In this document: one piece after another, positions 1 through 7,085 of the stretch
Layout: every line of letters starts with the position of its first letter
How positions within the stretch are numbered: position 1 is the stretch's first letter
From: Clostridia bacterium
GTDB taxonomy: Bacteria > Bacillota > Clostridia > TANB77 > CAG-508
DNA: 52,998 nucleotides
Assembly (NCBI GenBank): GCA_017939755.1
Contig: JAGBAJ010000031.1
Location: 1 to 52,998 of the forward strand
Direction: 5' to 3'
Program-made: the position numbers and the translations under genes
The notes under the pieces: generated by a model
Seen by the model: the letters and a program-made list of their open reading frames with translations, nothing else
Told to the model about the DNA's origin: nothing
The model's database searches: none

Positions 1-66
1 AATTAGTAGACCTTAAGTATTTCAAGCTATATATTTTTGAGTGTGCTAGAAAGCATACAAAACATT

Positions 67-182
67 TCTGGTGATGATTACATGGAGGTAATACCTGTTC
101 CCATACCGAACACAGAAGTCAAGCTCCGATGTGCCGACAATATTTGCGGGTTACCCTGCTGAGAAGATAGGTTGTTGCCAGA
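67..182 (+). rRNA. rrf: 5S ribosomal RNA, copy 1
   Basis: About 116 nt with the conserved 5S core (CCCATACCGAACACAGAAGT at 100-119) and ends that pair (TCTGG at the start, CCAGA at the end). It is followed after nine bases by tRNA-Asn. No TATAAT-type promoter is visible in the 66 bases upstream, unlike copy 2 at 6665, so this copy may be read through from a 23S gene lying before the window. It differs from copy 2 at about eight positions. Confidence 0.95.
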
Positions 183-191
183 TTTTTATAT

Positions 192-267
192 TCCTCTTTA
201 GCTCAGTTGGTAGAGCGCTCGGCTGTTAACCGATAGGTCGTTGGTTCGAGTCCAACAAGAGGAGCCA
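192..267 (+). tRNA. tRNA-Asn (anticodon GTT)
   Basis: 76 nt including an encoded CCA. The seven-base acceptor arms (TCCTCTT and AAGAGGA) pair perfectly, the D arm is GCTC/GAGC, the anticodon loop CTGTTAA carries GTT at positions 34-36, the T arm is TTGG-TTCGAGT-CCAA, and the discriminator base is G. The 27-43 pair (C/T) at the top of the anticodon stem is a mismatch. It is identical to the copy at 6789-6864 and lies immediately 3' of a 5S gene. Confidence 0.96.
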
Positions 268-270
268 AAA

Positions 271-297
271 GACTATAGCTTTGCTATAGTCTTTTTA
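271..297 (+). terminator. Rho-independent terminator after tRNA-Asn
   Basis: GACTATAGC, loop TTT, GCTATAGTC, then five T. Matching hairpin follows the second tRNA-Asn at 6868. Confidence 0.9.
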
Positions 298-300
298 TTT

Positions 301-473
301 ATGAAGATAACTAGAAGGTGTAGAGAAGGTTAACAGCCGGGCGAAGCGAGGCCGTTAACTGATGAGCAAACGAGCGCTGCCAGTGGCAGAAGAAGCGAGT
401 ATGCGAATATGCATGAACTATAGTTAAAGATTTTGCGTAAGCAAAAGATGTAACTATAAGTTCGATGCTGGTA
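301..473. other. Hairpin-rich insert between two copies of the tRNA-Asn 3' end
   Basis: No coding frame. It contains several nested inverted repeats: GGTTAACAGCC (328-338) facing GGCCGTTAAC (350-359), CTGCCAG facing TGGCAG near 378-390, and a long stem with arms near TATAGTTA (419-426) and TAACTATA (451-458) with an inner TTTTGC/GCAAAA stem. Bases 328-342 match the reverse complement of the tRNA-Asn anticodon arm (217-231) at 14 of 15 positions. The insert is absent after the otherwise equal tRNA at 6789-6864, so it is an addition to this copy. Confidence 0.7.
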
Positions 474-506
474 AGGTCGTTGGTTCGAGTCCAACAAGAG
501 GAGCCA
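474..506 (+). pseudogene. tRNA-Asn 3' fragment (variable loop to CCA)
   Basis: Bases 474-509 repeat bases 235-270 exactly (36 bp): the variable loop, T arm, 3' acceptor strand and CCA of tRNA-Asn. The 5' half of a tRNA is missing, so no cloverleaf forms in the usual way. It may be a site duplication left by an element that integrated at the tRNA 3' end, or a decayed tandem tRNA whose 5' half was replaced by the hairpin insert upstream. Confidence 0.85.
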
Positions 507-509
507 AAA

Positions 510-543
510 ATAGTAGAAGAATTTAATCTTCTACTATTTTTTT
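510..543 (+). terminator. Rho-independent terminator after the tRNA fragment
   Basis: AATAGTAGAAGA, loop ATTTAA, TCTTCTACTATT, followed by a run of T. Its presence suggests that the fragment was once, or still is, the end of a transcribed unit. Confidence 0.85.
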
Positions 544-591
544 GTTATTCAAATTTAATGTTTTAGATAGAAAATCTATTTAAAGACGCCA

Positions 592-617
592 AAAAGCCCA
601 TTCCAGATGGAACGGGC
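592..617 (-). terminator. Terminator of the 635-1048 gene
   Basis: On the minus strand GCCCGTTCC, loop ATCT, GGAATGGGC, followed by TTTTT. It lies 18 bases past the stop codon of the orphan gene. Confidence 0.85.
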
Positions 618-634
618 AATGGCTCATGATATAC

Positions 635-1048
635 TCAGACCGATGCAAATACCACAGCGCAGCCGGGTACATACGCAATATGCCAAGCTTTGATTGTGCC
701 AAAATAGCTGGCATCTGCCTCAGCTGCATTAAGCAGTTCGTCACGAACTTCTGCCTCTGAGAGACCGCTTTCACGGAGCTTGCAGTAGTCCTTGTCGGTT
801 TCATTGAGTGCAATCACAGAACACCAGATCGATGAGGGCTTTGATTCGCCAGGGAAAGCGTATGGGCTTGAAGCGCTGACAGTTATAATATCCCTGTCTG
901 TAGCTACGTTTGTAACCCAGAAGCAACCAGCTTTGTCAAGCTCCGTTACAAGCTCTTTGACGCAGTGTTCAATTGCCTCCATGTGAGAATGGCCAGCGTT
1001 GCGGTATGCGTTGTACGCTCTACCGCTGATGTCAATTGTTTTTACCAT
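635..1048 (-). CDS. Orphan protein, 137 aa, atypical composition
   Basis: I do not recognise this protein. The ATG at 1048 is preferred over one eight codons upstream because an AAAGGAA ribosome site lies seven bases before it. It begins MVKTIDISGRAYNAYRNAGH and looks like a compact soluble protein without signal peptide or membrane segment. The gene is solitary, with a near-consensus promoter (1145-1173) and a strong terminator (592-617). Its codons are visibly richer in G and C than those of the neighbouring AT-rich genes, a trait shared with the genes at 9179, 28446, 31884 and 41570, which suggests import from a source with a different base composition. Function unknown. Confidence 0.8.
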   Translation of the reverse strand: MVKTIDISGRAYNAYRNAGHSHMEAIEHCVKELVTELDKAGCFWVTNVATDRDIITVSASSPYAFPGESKPSSIWCSVIALNETDKDYCKLRESGLSEAEVRDELLNAAEADASYFGTIKAWHIAYVPGCAVVFASV

Positions 1049-1144
1049 GATAAAATTCCTTTCTGCTCCCAAAGGGAGTCTGCCATGTTGAATTATCTAT
1101 GATGCAGAAAAAAATTCCTTAGTAGAAATTTATCCGCTTGAATT

Positions 1145-1173
1145 ATTATAACACATTATGTAACCAAGGTCAA
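1145..1173 (-). promoter_or_regulatory. Promoter of the 635-1048 gene
   Basis: On the minus strand TTGACC (1168-1173), 17-base spacer, TATAAT (1145-1150), a strong vegetative sigma-A type match. It gives a leader of about 90 bases. Confidence 0.8.
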
Positions 1174-1186
1174 GTTTTTACATATC

Positions 1187-1729
1187 TTATAATTTATTAT
1201 GAGCATTTGATTTCTGTATTTTCTTTGCACAGATATTTTGTACATATATTTTATAGCTACATGATAATAGCACAGATTTTAACAAATACACATTATCATT
1301 TCCGCGATTTTTATCTATAAAGTCAACTTTTTGATATGTACATTGAAGAGCCTTTTCAAATAAATTGCAAAATTTATTATATGAATTTTGAGCTGTAGAC
1401 CCATTCAATGCTATTGCAAGCAGATTTTTTATATCATGCATACTATAAACTTGTTTTAAAACACAAATAGCAAATATTTTTGCAACCTGCAGACGTGTAT
1501 ATTGTTTTTTTATAGGTGGCTCTATTATTTCATGTTTTACATAGTTGTTTATCATAGTTTTTGTGAGAATACAGGTATCTTCGTTTTCATCTTCACCACA
1601 AAAAATATAGGGGGTTAGACAATTATTAATTAATGTAACAACTTGATCCAAATATAAATCAATTGATGGCAGTTCATCCCACCTAGGTATATGAAATTTT
1701 TCAATATCTATATTAGTTAATTTTTTCAT
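1187..1729 (-). CDS. DUF1836 family protein, putative DNA-binding regulator
   Basis: 180 aa from ATG 1729, chosen because AAGGAG lies nine bases upstream; a longer frame starting at 1780 lacks such a site. The pattern RWDELPSIDLYLDQVVTLIN near the N terminus, then TKTMINNYVK and a later RLQVAKIFAICVLKQV, is typical of DUF1836 proteins of Firmicutes, thought to be helix-turn-helix regulators related to MerR-like folds. It is transcribed divergently from the flavoprotein gene at 1842, with two palindromes in the shared promoter region, so it may regulate that gene and itself. The family assignment is from recalled motifs; the regulatory role is inference. Confidence 0.75.
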   Translation of the reverse strand: MKKLTNIDIEKFHIPRWDELPSIDLYLDQVVTLINNCLTPYIFCGEDENEDTCILTKTMINNYVKHEIIEPPIKKQYTRLQVAKIFAICVLKQVYSMHDIKNLLAIALNGSTAQNSYNKFCNLFEKALQCTYQKVDFIDKNRGNDNVYLLKSVLLSCSYKIYVQNICAKKIQKSNAHNKL

Positions 1730-1751
1730 ATTTATCGACTCCTTGGAGAAT

Positions 1752-1830
1752 ATAATATCATTATTTGAACGATTAGTCAACTAATTGACAGAGTACATTA
1801 TAAATGATAATCTAGTATAGCATACTAGAT
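1752..1830. promoter_or_regulatory. Divergent promoters and palindromes between DUF1836 and flavoprotein genes
   Basis: Minus strand: TTGACT (1775-1780), 17 bases, TATTAT (1752-1757) for the DUF1836 gene. Plus strand: TTGACA (1785-1790) with a less clear -10 (GATAAT or TAATCT near 1806-1813). An inverted repeat TTAGT-CA-ACTAA (1773-1784) sits between the two -35 boxes. A second palindrome with nine-base arms (ATCTAGTAT and ATACTAGAT, 1810-1830) lies just before the ribosome site of the flavoprotein gene. Both are candidate operators. Confidence 0.65.
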
Positions 1831-1841
1831 AGGAGGTATAT

Positions 1842-2900
1842 ATGAAGGGAATAAAATTAGGAAATAAGGAATCTAAATACCCAATAATACAAGGGGGAAT
1901 GGGCGTTGGAGTGTCACTACATAAATTAGCAGGTAATGTTAGTAAAGAGGGAGGTATTGGAATTATATCAACTGCAGATATAGGATACCAAGAAGATGAT
2001 TTTAAAACCAATCCAAATGAGGCAAATATTAGAGCCATAGGTAAAGAAATAAAAAAAGCACGTGAGATTGCTGGAGAAGATAAAATACTTGGTGTCAATG
2101 TAATGGTTGCATTAAAAAAATATGCAGACATTGTAAAGGAGTGTGTTAAGCAAAAAATTGATCTTATAATATCTGGAGCAGGTATTCCAAAAGATTTGCC
2201 TGAATATGTAAAAGGAACAGAAACGAAAATAGCGCCAATTGTTTCTTCTTTAAGATGTTGCAAACTAATAGTAAATCACTGGAGAAAAAAATACAATTAT
2301 ATTCCAGATATGATTGTTATAGAAGGTCCAGAGGCAGGTGGTCATTTAGGATATTCTCAAGAAGAGCTAGAGGGTAATAACAAACCAACTTTAGAATCCA
2401 TTACTTTAGAAGTAGTGGAATACATTAGGGAGGTTGAAAACGAAACACAAAGGAAAATACCAATTATTTGTGCAGGAGGAATTTGGGATAATAAAGATAT
2501 AAAAAAATATCTTAACTTGGGAGCTTCAGGTGTACAAATGGCAACAAGATTTGTTACTACATATGAATGTGATGCATCTAATGAATTTAAAATGTCATAT
2601 ATAAATGCGAATGAAGATGATATAAAAATTATAAAAAGTCCTGTTGGCATGCCTGGAAGAGCAATTTGTAATGAATTTATAAAAAAAGTTAAAAATGAAA
2701 AGTGTAAAATAGAAAAATGCTATGATTGTATAAAGACGTGTAACATAGCTAATACACCATACTGCATTACAAAAGCATTAATAAACGCAGTAAAAGGCAA
2801 TATGAAAGAGGCACTGGTTTTTTGTGGTAGTAACGTAGGTAAAGCAAAGGAGATTATATCTGTCCATGAATTATTTAGTGAATTAACATGTGGGTTGTAG
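1842..2900 (+). CDS. Nitronate monooxygenase / enoyl-ACP reductase II-like flavoprotein
   Basis: 352 aa, ATG after AGGAGG. FMN-binding TIM-barrel protein of the 2-nitropropane dioxygenase/FabK superfamily. Visible marks are PIIQGGMGVGVS near the N terminus, the mid-protein EGPEAGGHLG with the presumed active-site histidine, and GASGVQMATRF that binds the flavin phosphate. The C-terminal part carries a cysteine cluster (KCYDCIKTCNIANTPYC) found in a clostridial subgroup of these proteins. Nitronate oxidation and the FabK step of fatty acid synthesis are both possible by homology; no fatty acid genes lie nearby, so the exact substrate is open. Divergent from the DUF1836 regulator. Confidence 0.85.
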   Translation: MKGIKLGNKESKYPIIQGGMGVGVSLHKLAGNVSKEGGIGIISTADIGYQEDDFKTNPNEANIRAIGKEIKKAREIAGEDKILGVNVMVALKKYADIVKECVKQKIDLIISGAGIPKDLPEYVKGTETKIAPIVSSLRCCKLIVNHWRKKYNYIPDMIVIEGPEAGGHLGYSQEELEGNNKPTLESITLEVVEYIREVENETQRKIPIICAGGIWDNKDIKKYLNLGASGVQMATRFVTTYECDASNEFKMSYINANEDDIKIIKSPVGMPGRAICNEFIKKVKNEKCKIEKCYDCIKTCNIANTPYCITKALINAVKGNMKEALVFCGSNVGKAKEIISVHELFSELTCGL

Positions 2901-3021
2901 AATAAACATAGAGCAATAAAATATTGTAATAATGCAGATGATTTGTTGAAAATTGTCTGCTTTTGTTATATCATATTTGTATGGAGCTTAGATAAAATAA
3001 GAAATTTTTAGGGAGTGAAAA

Positions 3022-3609
3022 ATGAAGGAAATATATATTATACTATCATATTCTGGTACATTACTTTCCAAAATGGTAAAATTATATACACGAACAAAGT
3101 ATTCACATGTATCAATTTCACTTGATAAAGATATAAATATAATGTATTCATTTGGACGTTTAAAAGCGTACAACCCATTTATTGGCGGTTTTGTTCAGGA
3201 AAGTACAAGATTTGGAACATTTAAAAGATTTAAAAATGCAATAGCTTGCATATATGGTATGCAAGTAACTGATGAACAATATAGGAAAATACAATTAAAT
3301 ATACAATATTTTAAAGAATATGGAGCATTATACAGATTTAATATGTTGGGTTTAATATCTGTAATTTTCAATAAAAATCTTAACAGAGATAGATGCTTTT
3401 ATTGTGCGGAGTTTGTTAAGTATTTAATGGAAAAATCTAATGTTAGTGTAGATTTACCATGTGTAATAAAACCAGAGGACTTTACTAAATTACCAAATAT
3501 TAGGGTTATATATGAAGGAAGATTGCAGGATATAACCAACAAAATTAATAAGGAAATAGTTGGTTTTAAAAGATCAAATAGCAAAGAGCTATATCCAAAA
3601 GCAATGTAA
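3022..3609 (+). CDS. Permuted NlpC/P60-like (YiiX-type) cysteine hydrolase
   Basis: 195 aa, ATG after AGGGAGTG. The order His then Cys fits a circularly permuted papain-like NlpC/P60 fold: YSHVSISL near residue 30 supplies a histidine and CFYCAEFVKYL near residues 128-138 a cysteine. No clear signal peptide is seen. These enzymes cleave amide or ester bonds in lipids or peptidoglycan fragments; the substrate here is unknown. It opens a run of co-directed genes with two zinc peptidases (3705, 4481) and a membrane protein (5970), with modest gaps. Confidence 0.65.
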   Translation: MKEIYIILSYSGTLLSKMVKLYTRTKYSHVSISLDKDINIMYSFGRLKAYNPFIGGFVQESTRFGTFKRFKNAIACIYGMQVTDEQYRKIQLNIQYFKEYGALYRFNMLGLISVIFNKNLNRDRCFYCAEFVKYLMEKSNVSVDLPCVIKPEDFTKLPNIRVIYEGRLQDITNKINKEIVGFKRSNSKELYPKAM

Positions 3610-3704
3610 TATACGTAAAAGCGCAGTAAATACAAATGAAAAGTAACAATTAAATAAAAGGTCAAGAGCGGAATTCAAAGTTAAAATATGAATTTAGGTG
3701 AAAT

Positions 3705-4454
3705 ATGAAAAGAATATTATTAATAAGTTTTGTTGTTGTTCTTATTTTGTATGCAATATATTATAGAGCATATATTGTGTATTTTTTTAAATTATTAAAA
3801 GGGGAAATAAGACATAACAACAAAATAAAAAATTTAAAAAATAAGAATAAGAAAAGCCGATTGCTTAAGTCTAGCGAAATAAAAAAATATGTAGAATGTA
3901 GCATCGAATCATTAAGGAAAATCAATCATTCCTTTGGTATAAAGTATAAGCTAGAGCCATATCTAATGCAAAAATTGAAGTATTCTAGGTTAGATGATAA
4001 GTCTGTTATCGAACTATATGAATCAATATGTAAACATATGAATATTAATAAATCTGAAATTGAGTTTCGTATTAGAAGAACTTCAAGTAGATCTAAAACT
4101 CCAATAGCGGGTAGCTATGGATATATTGACCATGTAATATCAATTGAAATATCTACATATACAACCATAGATCGTTTAGTTGCTACAATTGCACATGAAT
4201 GCACTCATCATATTTTTCATTCAAATAATATGGAAATAAAAGACATTAGGAAAAATGAGATTTTAACTGATACGTCTGCTATAATTTTAGGATTTGGTGA
4301 ATATTTTTGCAAAGCATATAAAGATGAAAGCAGAATAATATATGAAGGAGAATTTCTTGAACTTATTGATAGAGAAAAACTAGGATATATAGGGTATAAG
4401 GATGTAAAATCTGTAATGAAGTATTCAAAAAGGATAAAAAATAAAAAATTCTAA
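3705..4454 (+). CDS. Membrane-anchored zinc metalloprotease-like protein
   Basis: 249 aa. One hydrophobic segment at residues 4-24 acts as an N-terminal anchor, followed by a lysine-rich stretch. The domain ends with a zinc motif HECTHH (H164, E165, H168) and a downstream acidic ILTDTSA segment that could give the third ligand. No named family recognised; the HExxH motif in a helix-compatible context supports a peptidase. The ribosome site is weak. The M32 carboxypeptidase gene begins 26 bases after its stop, so they are probably co-transcribed. Confidence 0.6.
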   Translation: MKRILLISFVVVLILYAIYYRAYIVYFFKLLKGEIRHNNKIKNLKNKNKKSRLLKSSEIKKYVECSIESLRKINHSFGIKYKLEPYLMQKLKYSRLDDKSVIELYESICKHMNINKSEIEFRIRRTSSRSKTPIAGSYGYIDHVISIEISTYTTIDRLVATIAHECTHHIFHSNNMEIKDIRKNEILTDTSAIILGFGEYFCKAYKDESRIIYEGEFLELIDREKLGYIGYKDVKSVMKYSKRIKNKKF

Positions 4455-4480
4455 GATAATAAAAAAGGAGGCTTTTATAA

Positions 4481-5950
4481 ATGGAAAGCTACAAGAGTTT
4501 ATTAAATTATTTAAAGAACATAGAGTTTCAGAATTATGTAGTTGCTATGTTAAGATGGGAAATGGATACAACAGCGCCTAAAAAATCATTTAACTACTTA
4601 ATTGAGGTTAGTACCAAATATGAAATGGAGTCTTTTAAATATACTACAGATGAAAAATTTATTAACTTAATAAACGATGTAATAAATGATAAGGAATATG
4701 ATAATTTAGACATTTGTGAAAAAACATATATTCAAAAATTAAAGGAAGACTACTATAAACAGAAAAATATTCCAGAAGATTTTTATAAAGATTATTGTGA
4801 ACTAAGAAATAAATCATTAAATGCATGGGTAGAAGCTAAGCAAAAAGGTGATTATTCAATATTTAAGCCATATTTAGTAGATATAATAGAAGAGACAAAG
4901 AAATTATATACATTCATGTATCCAAATAGTAAAAATTTATATGATTGTATGTTAAACGATTATGAAACAGGTTTAAAGAGCGAGCAGATAGATCAATTGT
5001 TTAATGAGTTAAAGGAAGAAATTATACCAATTATTAGGCAATTAAAATCGCTGAAATTTGGTAAGCTTAAAAACACATGCACAAATGAAGAATTGATAGA
5101 TTTAGGTAAGTACCTATTAAGTTATATTGGCTTTGATAATGAAAGAGGAGCACTAGGTATATATACTCATGGCTACACGATGAAACTTAACAATAATGAT
5201 GTAAGAATAACTTTTTCCAATGACAATGATATTACAGATATATGCTCTACTTTAATACATGAAGGTGGACATGGAATTTTTGAACAATGCATCGATGGAA
5301 AATTAAAAGATATTTATACATATGATATAGATAAAATTGCATTGCATGAAAGCCAATCAAGATTCTTTGAAAACATATTGGGAAGAAATATTAATTTTTG
5401 GAAACCTATTTATGAAGATGTAAAAGAAAAAATTCATATAGATATGCCAATTGAAAATTTCATGCAGCAATTTAATAATGCAAGACCATCACTAATAAGA
5501 ACAGAAGCGGATGAACTAACATATTGTATGCATATTATAATTAGATACGAAATTGAACGTATGATATTTAACGGGGACGTTAATTATGATGAATTACCAT
5601 ATATATGGAATAAAAAATATAAAGAGTATCTTGGTATTGAGGTTGATAATGACAGAAATGGAATTTTGCAAGATATGCATTGGTCTGAGGGAGCATTTGG
5701 ATACTTTCCATCATACCTTTTAGGATCAATTTTTGATGGAATGTTATTAGAAACGATAAATGAAAAAGTTGGTAACGTGGATGAAATTCTCGCACAAGGG
5801 AAAATTAAAAACATAACCAAATTTTTAAATGAGAATATACATAAGTTTGGTGGAACATATAATATAAGTGAAACTGCAAAACGTGTATGTGGAAAAGAGC
5901 TAGAAGTAAAAGGAATAGTAAAATATTTTAAAGAAAAATATTGTAATTAG
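4481..5950 (+). CDS. Carboxypeptidase Taq, peptidase family M32
   Basis: 489 aa, close to the usual 490-500 for the family, ATG after AAAGGAGG. The zinc motif LIHEGGHGIFEQ (H260, E261, H264) and LHESQSRFFENILGRN that follows about 25 residues later, containing the third ligand glutamate, are the M32 signature. The C-terminal DMHWSEGAFGYFPSYLLG block is also typical. It removes C-terminal residues from peptides in the cytoplasm and needs zinc or cobalt. No truncation seen. Confidence 0.92.
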   Translation: MESYKSLLNYLKNIEFQNYVVAMLRWEMDTTAPKKSFNYLIEVSTKYEMESFKYTTDEKFINLINDVINDKEYDNLDICEKTYIQKLKEDYYKQKNIPEDFYKDYCELRNKSLNAWVEAKQKGDYSIFKPYLVDIIEETKKLYTFMYPNSKNLYDCMLNDYETGLKSEQIDQLFNELKEEIIPIIRQLKSLKFGKLKNTCTNEELIDLGKYLLSYIGFDNERGALGIYTHGYTMKLNNNDVRITFSNDNDITDICSTLIHEGGHGIFEQCIDGKLKDIYTYDIDKIALHESQSRFFENILGRNINFWKPIYEDVKEKIHIDMPIENFMQQFNNARPSLIRTEADELTYCMHIIIRYEIERMIFNGDVNYDELPYIWNKKYKEYLGIEVDNDRNGILQDMHWSEGAFGYFPSYLLGSIFDGMLLETINEKVGNVDEILAQGKIKNITKFLNENIHKFGGTYNISETAKRVCGKELEVKGIVKYFKEKYCN

Positions 5951-5969
5951 AGAATAGGGCATAAAATAG

Positions 5970-6527
5970 ATGAAAAATTTATGGATATTTGATAAAAAAG
6001 AGCTAGGATTAAAAAAGAGCTTGAGTATATTATTCTTAGTAATGGTATTTAGTGGAATATTTGGTTTTATATATGAAACGATTTTTTATAGAATAGATTT
6101 AGGTTATTTTGTAAAAAGGGGATCTACATTTGGACCATGGATTCCAATATATGCTTTTGGAGGAGTATTAATAACAATAGGAACATATCAATTCAAAAAA
6201 AATCCAATAATTGTATTTTTGTTAAATTGTATGATAACAGGAATTTTAGAGTATATAACAGGGTACGTTTTATTTAAGTATTTTGGAGTAAGGTTATGGG
6301 ACTACAATACCGAAATTTGGAACTGGGGAAATATAAACGGATTTATATGTGCAAGGTCAATCTTATTTTTTGGAATATCGGGTTTATTTTTGATATATGG
6401 AATAATACCAATAATCAAAAGAATTGTATTAAAATGTCAAGAGAATGCAATACTTGTGGCATCAGGAATATTAGAATTAGTTTTTATAATTGATATGCTT
6501 GTATATTGGATACAATGTCACAAATAG
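5970..6527 (+). CDS. CmpB-like putative ABC transporter membrane protein (PF06541 type)
   Basis: 185 aa with about five hydrophobic segments. The family pattern is visible: GFIYETIFYR followed by KRGSTFGPWIPIYAFGG, then ILEYITGYVLFKYFGVRLWDY and INGFICARSILFFGISG. Such proteins are annotated as putative type IV ABC transporter permeases but no ATPase is adjacent and the function is unproved. A weak ribosome site precedes the ATG, 19 bases after the M32 gene, suggesting translational coupling. Confidence 0.75.
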   Translation: MKNLWIFDKKELGLKKSLSILFLVMVFSGIFGFIYETIFYRIDLGYFVKRGSTFGPWIPIYAFGGVLITIGTYQFKKNPIIVFLLNCMITGILEYITGYVLFKYFGVRLWDYNTEIWNWGNINGFICARSILFFGISGLFLIYGIIPIIKRIVLKCQENAILVASGILELVFIIDMLVYWIQCHK

Positions 6528-6629
6528 GAAAATTCTATGCTAAAGTGAAAAATTAAAGTAAAATTGTAAAATACATGCAGTTTATACAGAATAAAGAAAA
6601 TCAAATTTTAAAAAAATTTCCAAAAAGTA

Positions 6630-6658
6630 TTGCATATAAATTAGTACTAGTATATAAT
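6630..6658 (+). promoter_or_regulatory. Promoter of the free-standing 5S-tRNA-Asn unit
   Basis: TTGCAT (6630-6635), 17 bases, TATAAT (6653-6658). The 5S starts about seven bases after the -10 box, so transcription would begin at or very near the mature 5' end. Confidence 0.8.
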
Positions 6659-6664
6659 ACAAAA

Positions 6665-6780
6665 AGTGGTGATAATGACATGGAGGTAATACCTGTTCCC
6701 ATACCGAACACAGAAGTCAAGCTCCAATGTGCCGAAAATATTTGTGGGTTACCCTGCTGAGAAGATAGGTTGTTGCCATA
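6665..6780 (+). rRNA. rrf: 5S ribosomal RNA, copy 2
   Basis: Same length as copy 1 at 67-182, with about eight substitutions clustered in the 5' end and around the loops near 6729-6748. No 16S or 23S gene is present: the upstream neighbour is the protein gene ending at 6527. It is followed directly by an identical tRNA-Asn. The unit is therefore an isolated 5S-tRNA transcription unit. Confidence 0.94.
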
Positions 6781-6788
6781 TTTTATAT

Positions 6789-6864
6789 TCCTCTTTAGCT
6801 CAGTTGGTAGAGCGCTCGGCTGTTAACCGATAGGTCGTTGGTTCGAGTCCAACAAGAGGAGCCA
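6789..6864 (+). tRNA. tRNA-Asn (anticodon GTT), second copy
   Basis: Identical to 192-267 over 76 nt, with encoded CCA. Here the 3' flank is simply a terminator, with no duplicated 3' end. Confidence 0.96.
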
Positions 6865-6867
6865 AAA

Positions 6868-6896
6868 GACTATAGCTAAGCTATAGTCTTTTTTTT
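6868..6896 (+). terminator. Terminator of the second 5S-tRNA unit
   Basis: GACTATAGCT facing AGCTATAGTC, then eight T. Same stem as 271-297 with a changed loop. Confidence 0.9.
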
Positions 6897-7085
6897 GGTT
6901 TTATGGTAAAATGCAGAAAAATAGATGGGAGTAAATGAATAAAATAGTCGTAGAAGTAGGATAAATTTGTATTAAAGTCGATAGATATGATTTCAATTGA
7001 AGTAGGATATATTGTACCAACAGACAATTTTATGGTATTTTAGAAAATTTATAATAAGTCAAAAGATAAGGGACGGGAAGATAAT

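Noticed and set aside
1..66. 3' end of 23S rRNA before the first 5S
   Set aside because: No recognisable 23S terminal sequence; may be spacer. Left unannotated.
1138..1320. Plus-strand frame opposite the DUF1836 gene 3' end
   Set aside because: Composition of an antisense AT-rich shadow; no ribosome site.
6575..6760. Open frame across the second 5S gene
   Set aside because: It runs through the promoter and 5S rRNA; not a protein gene.
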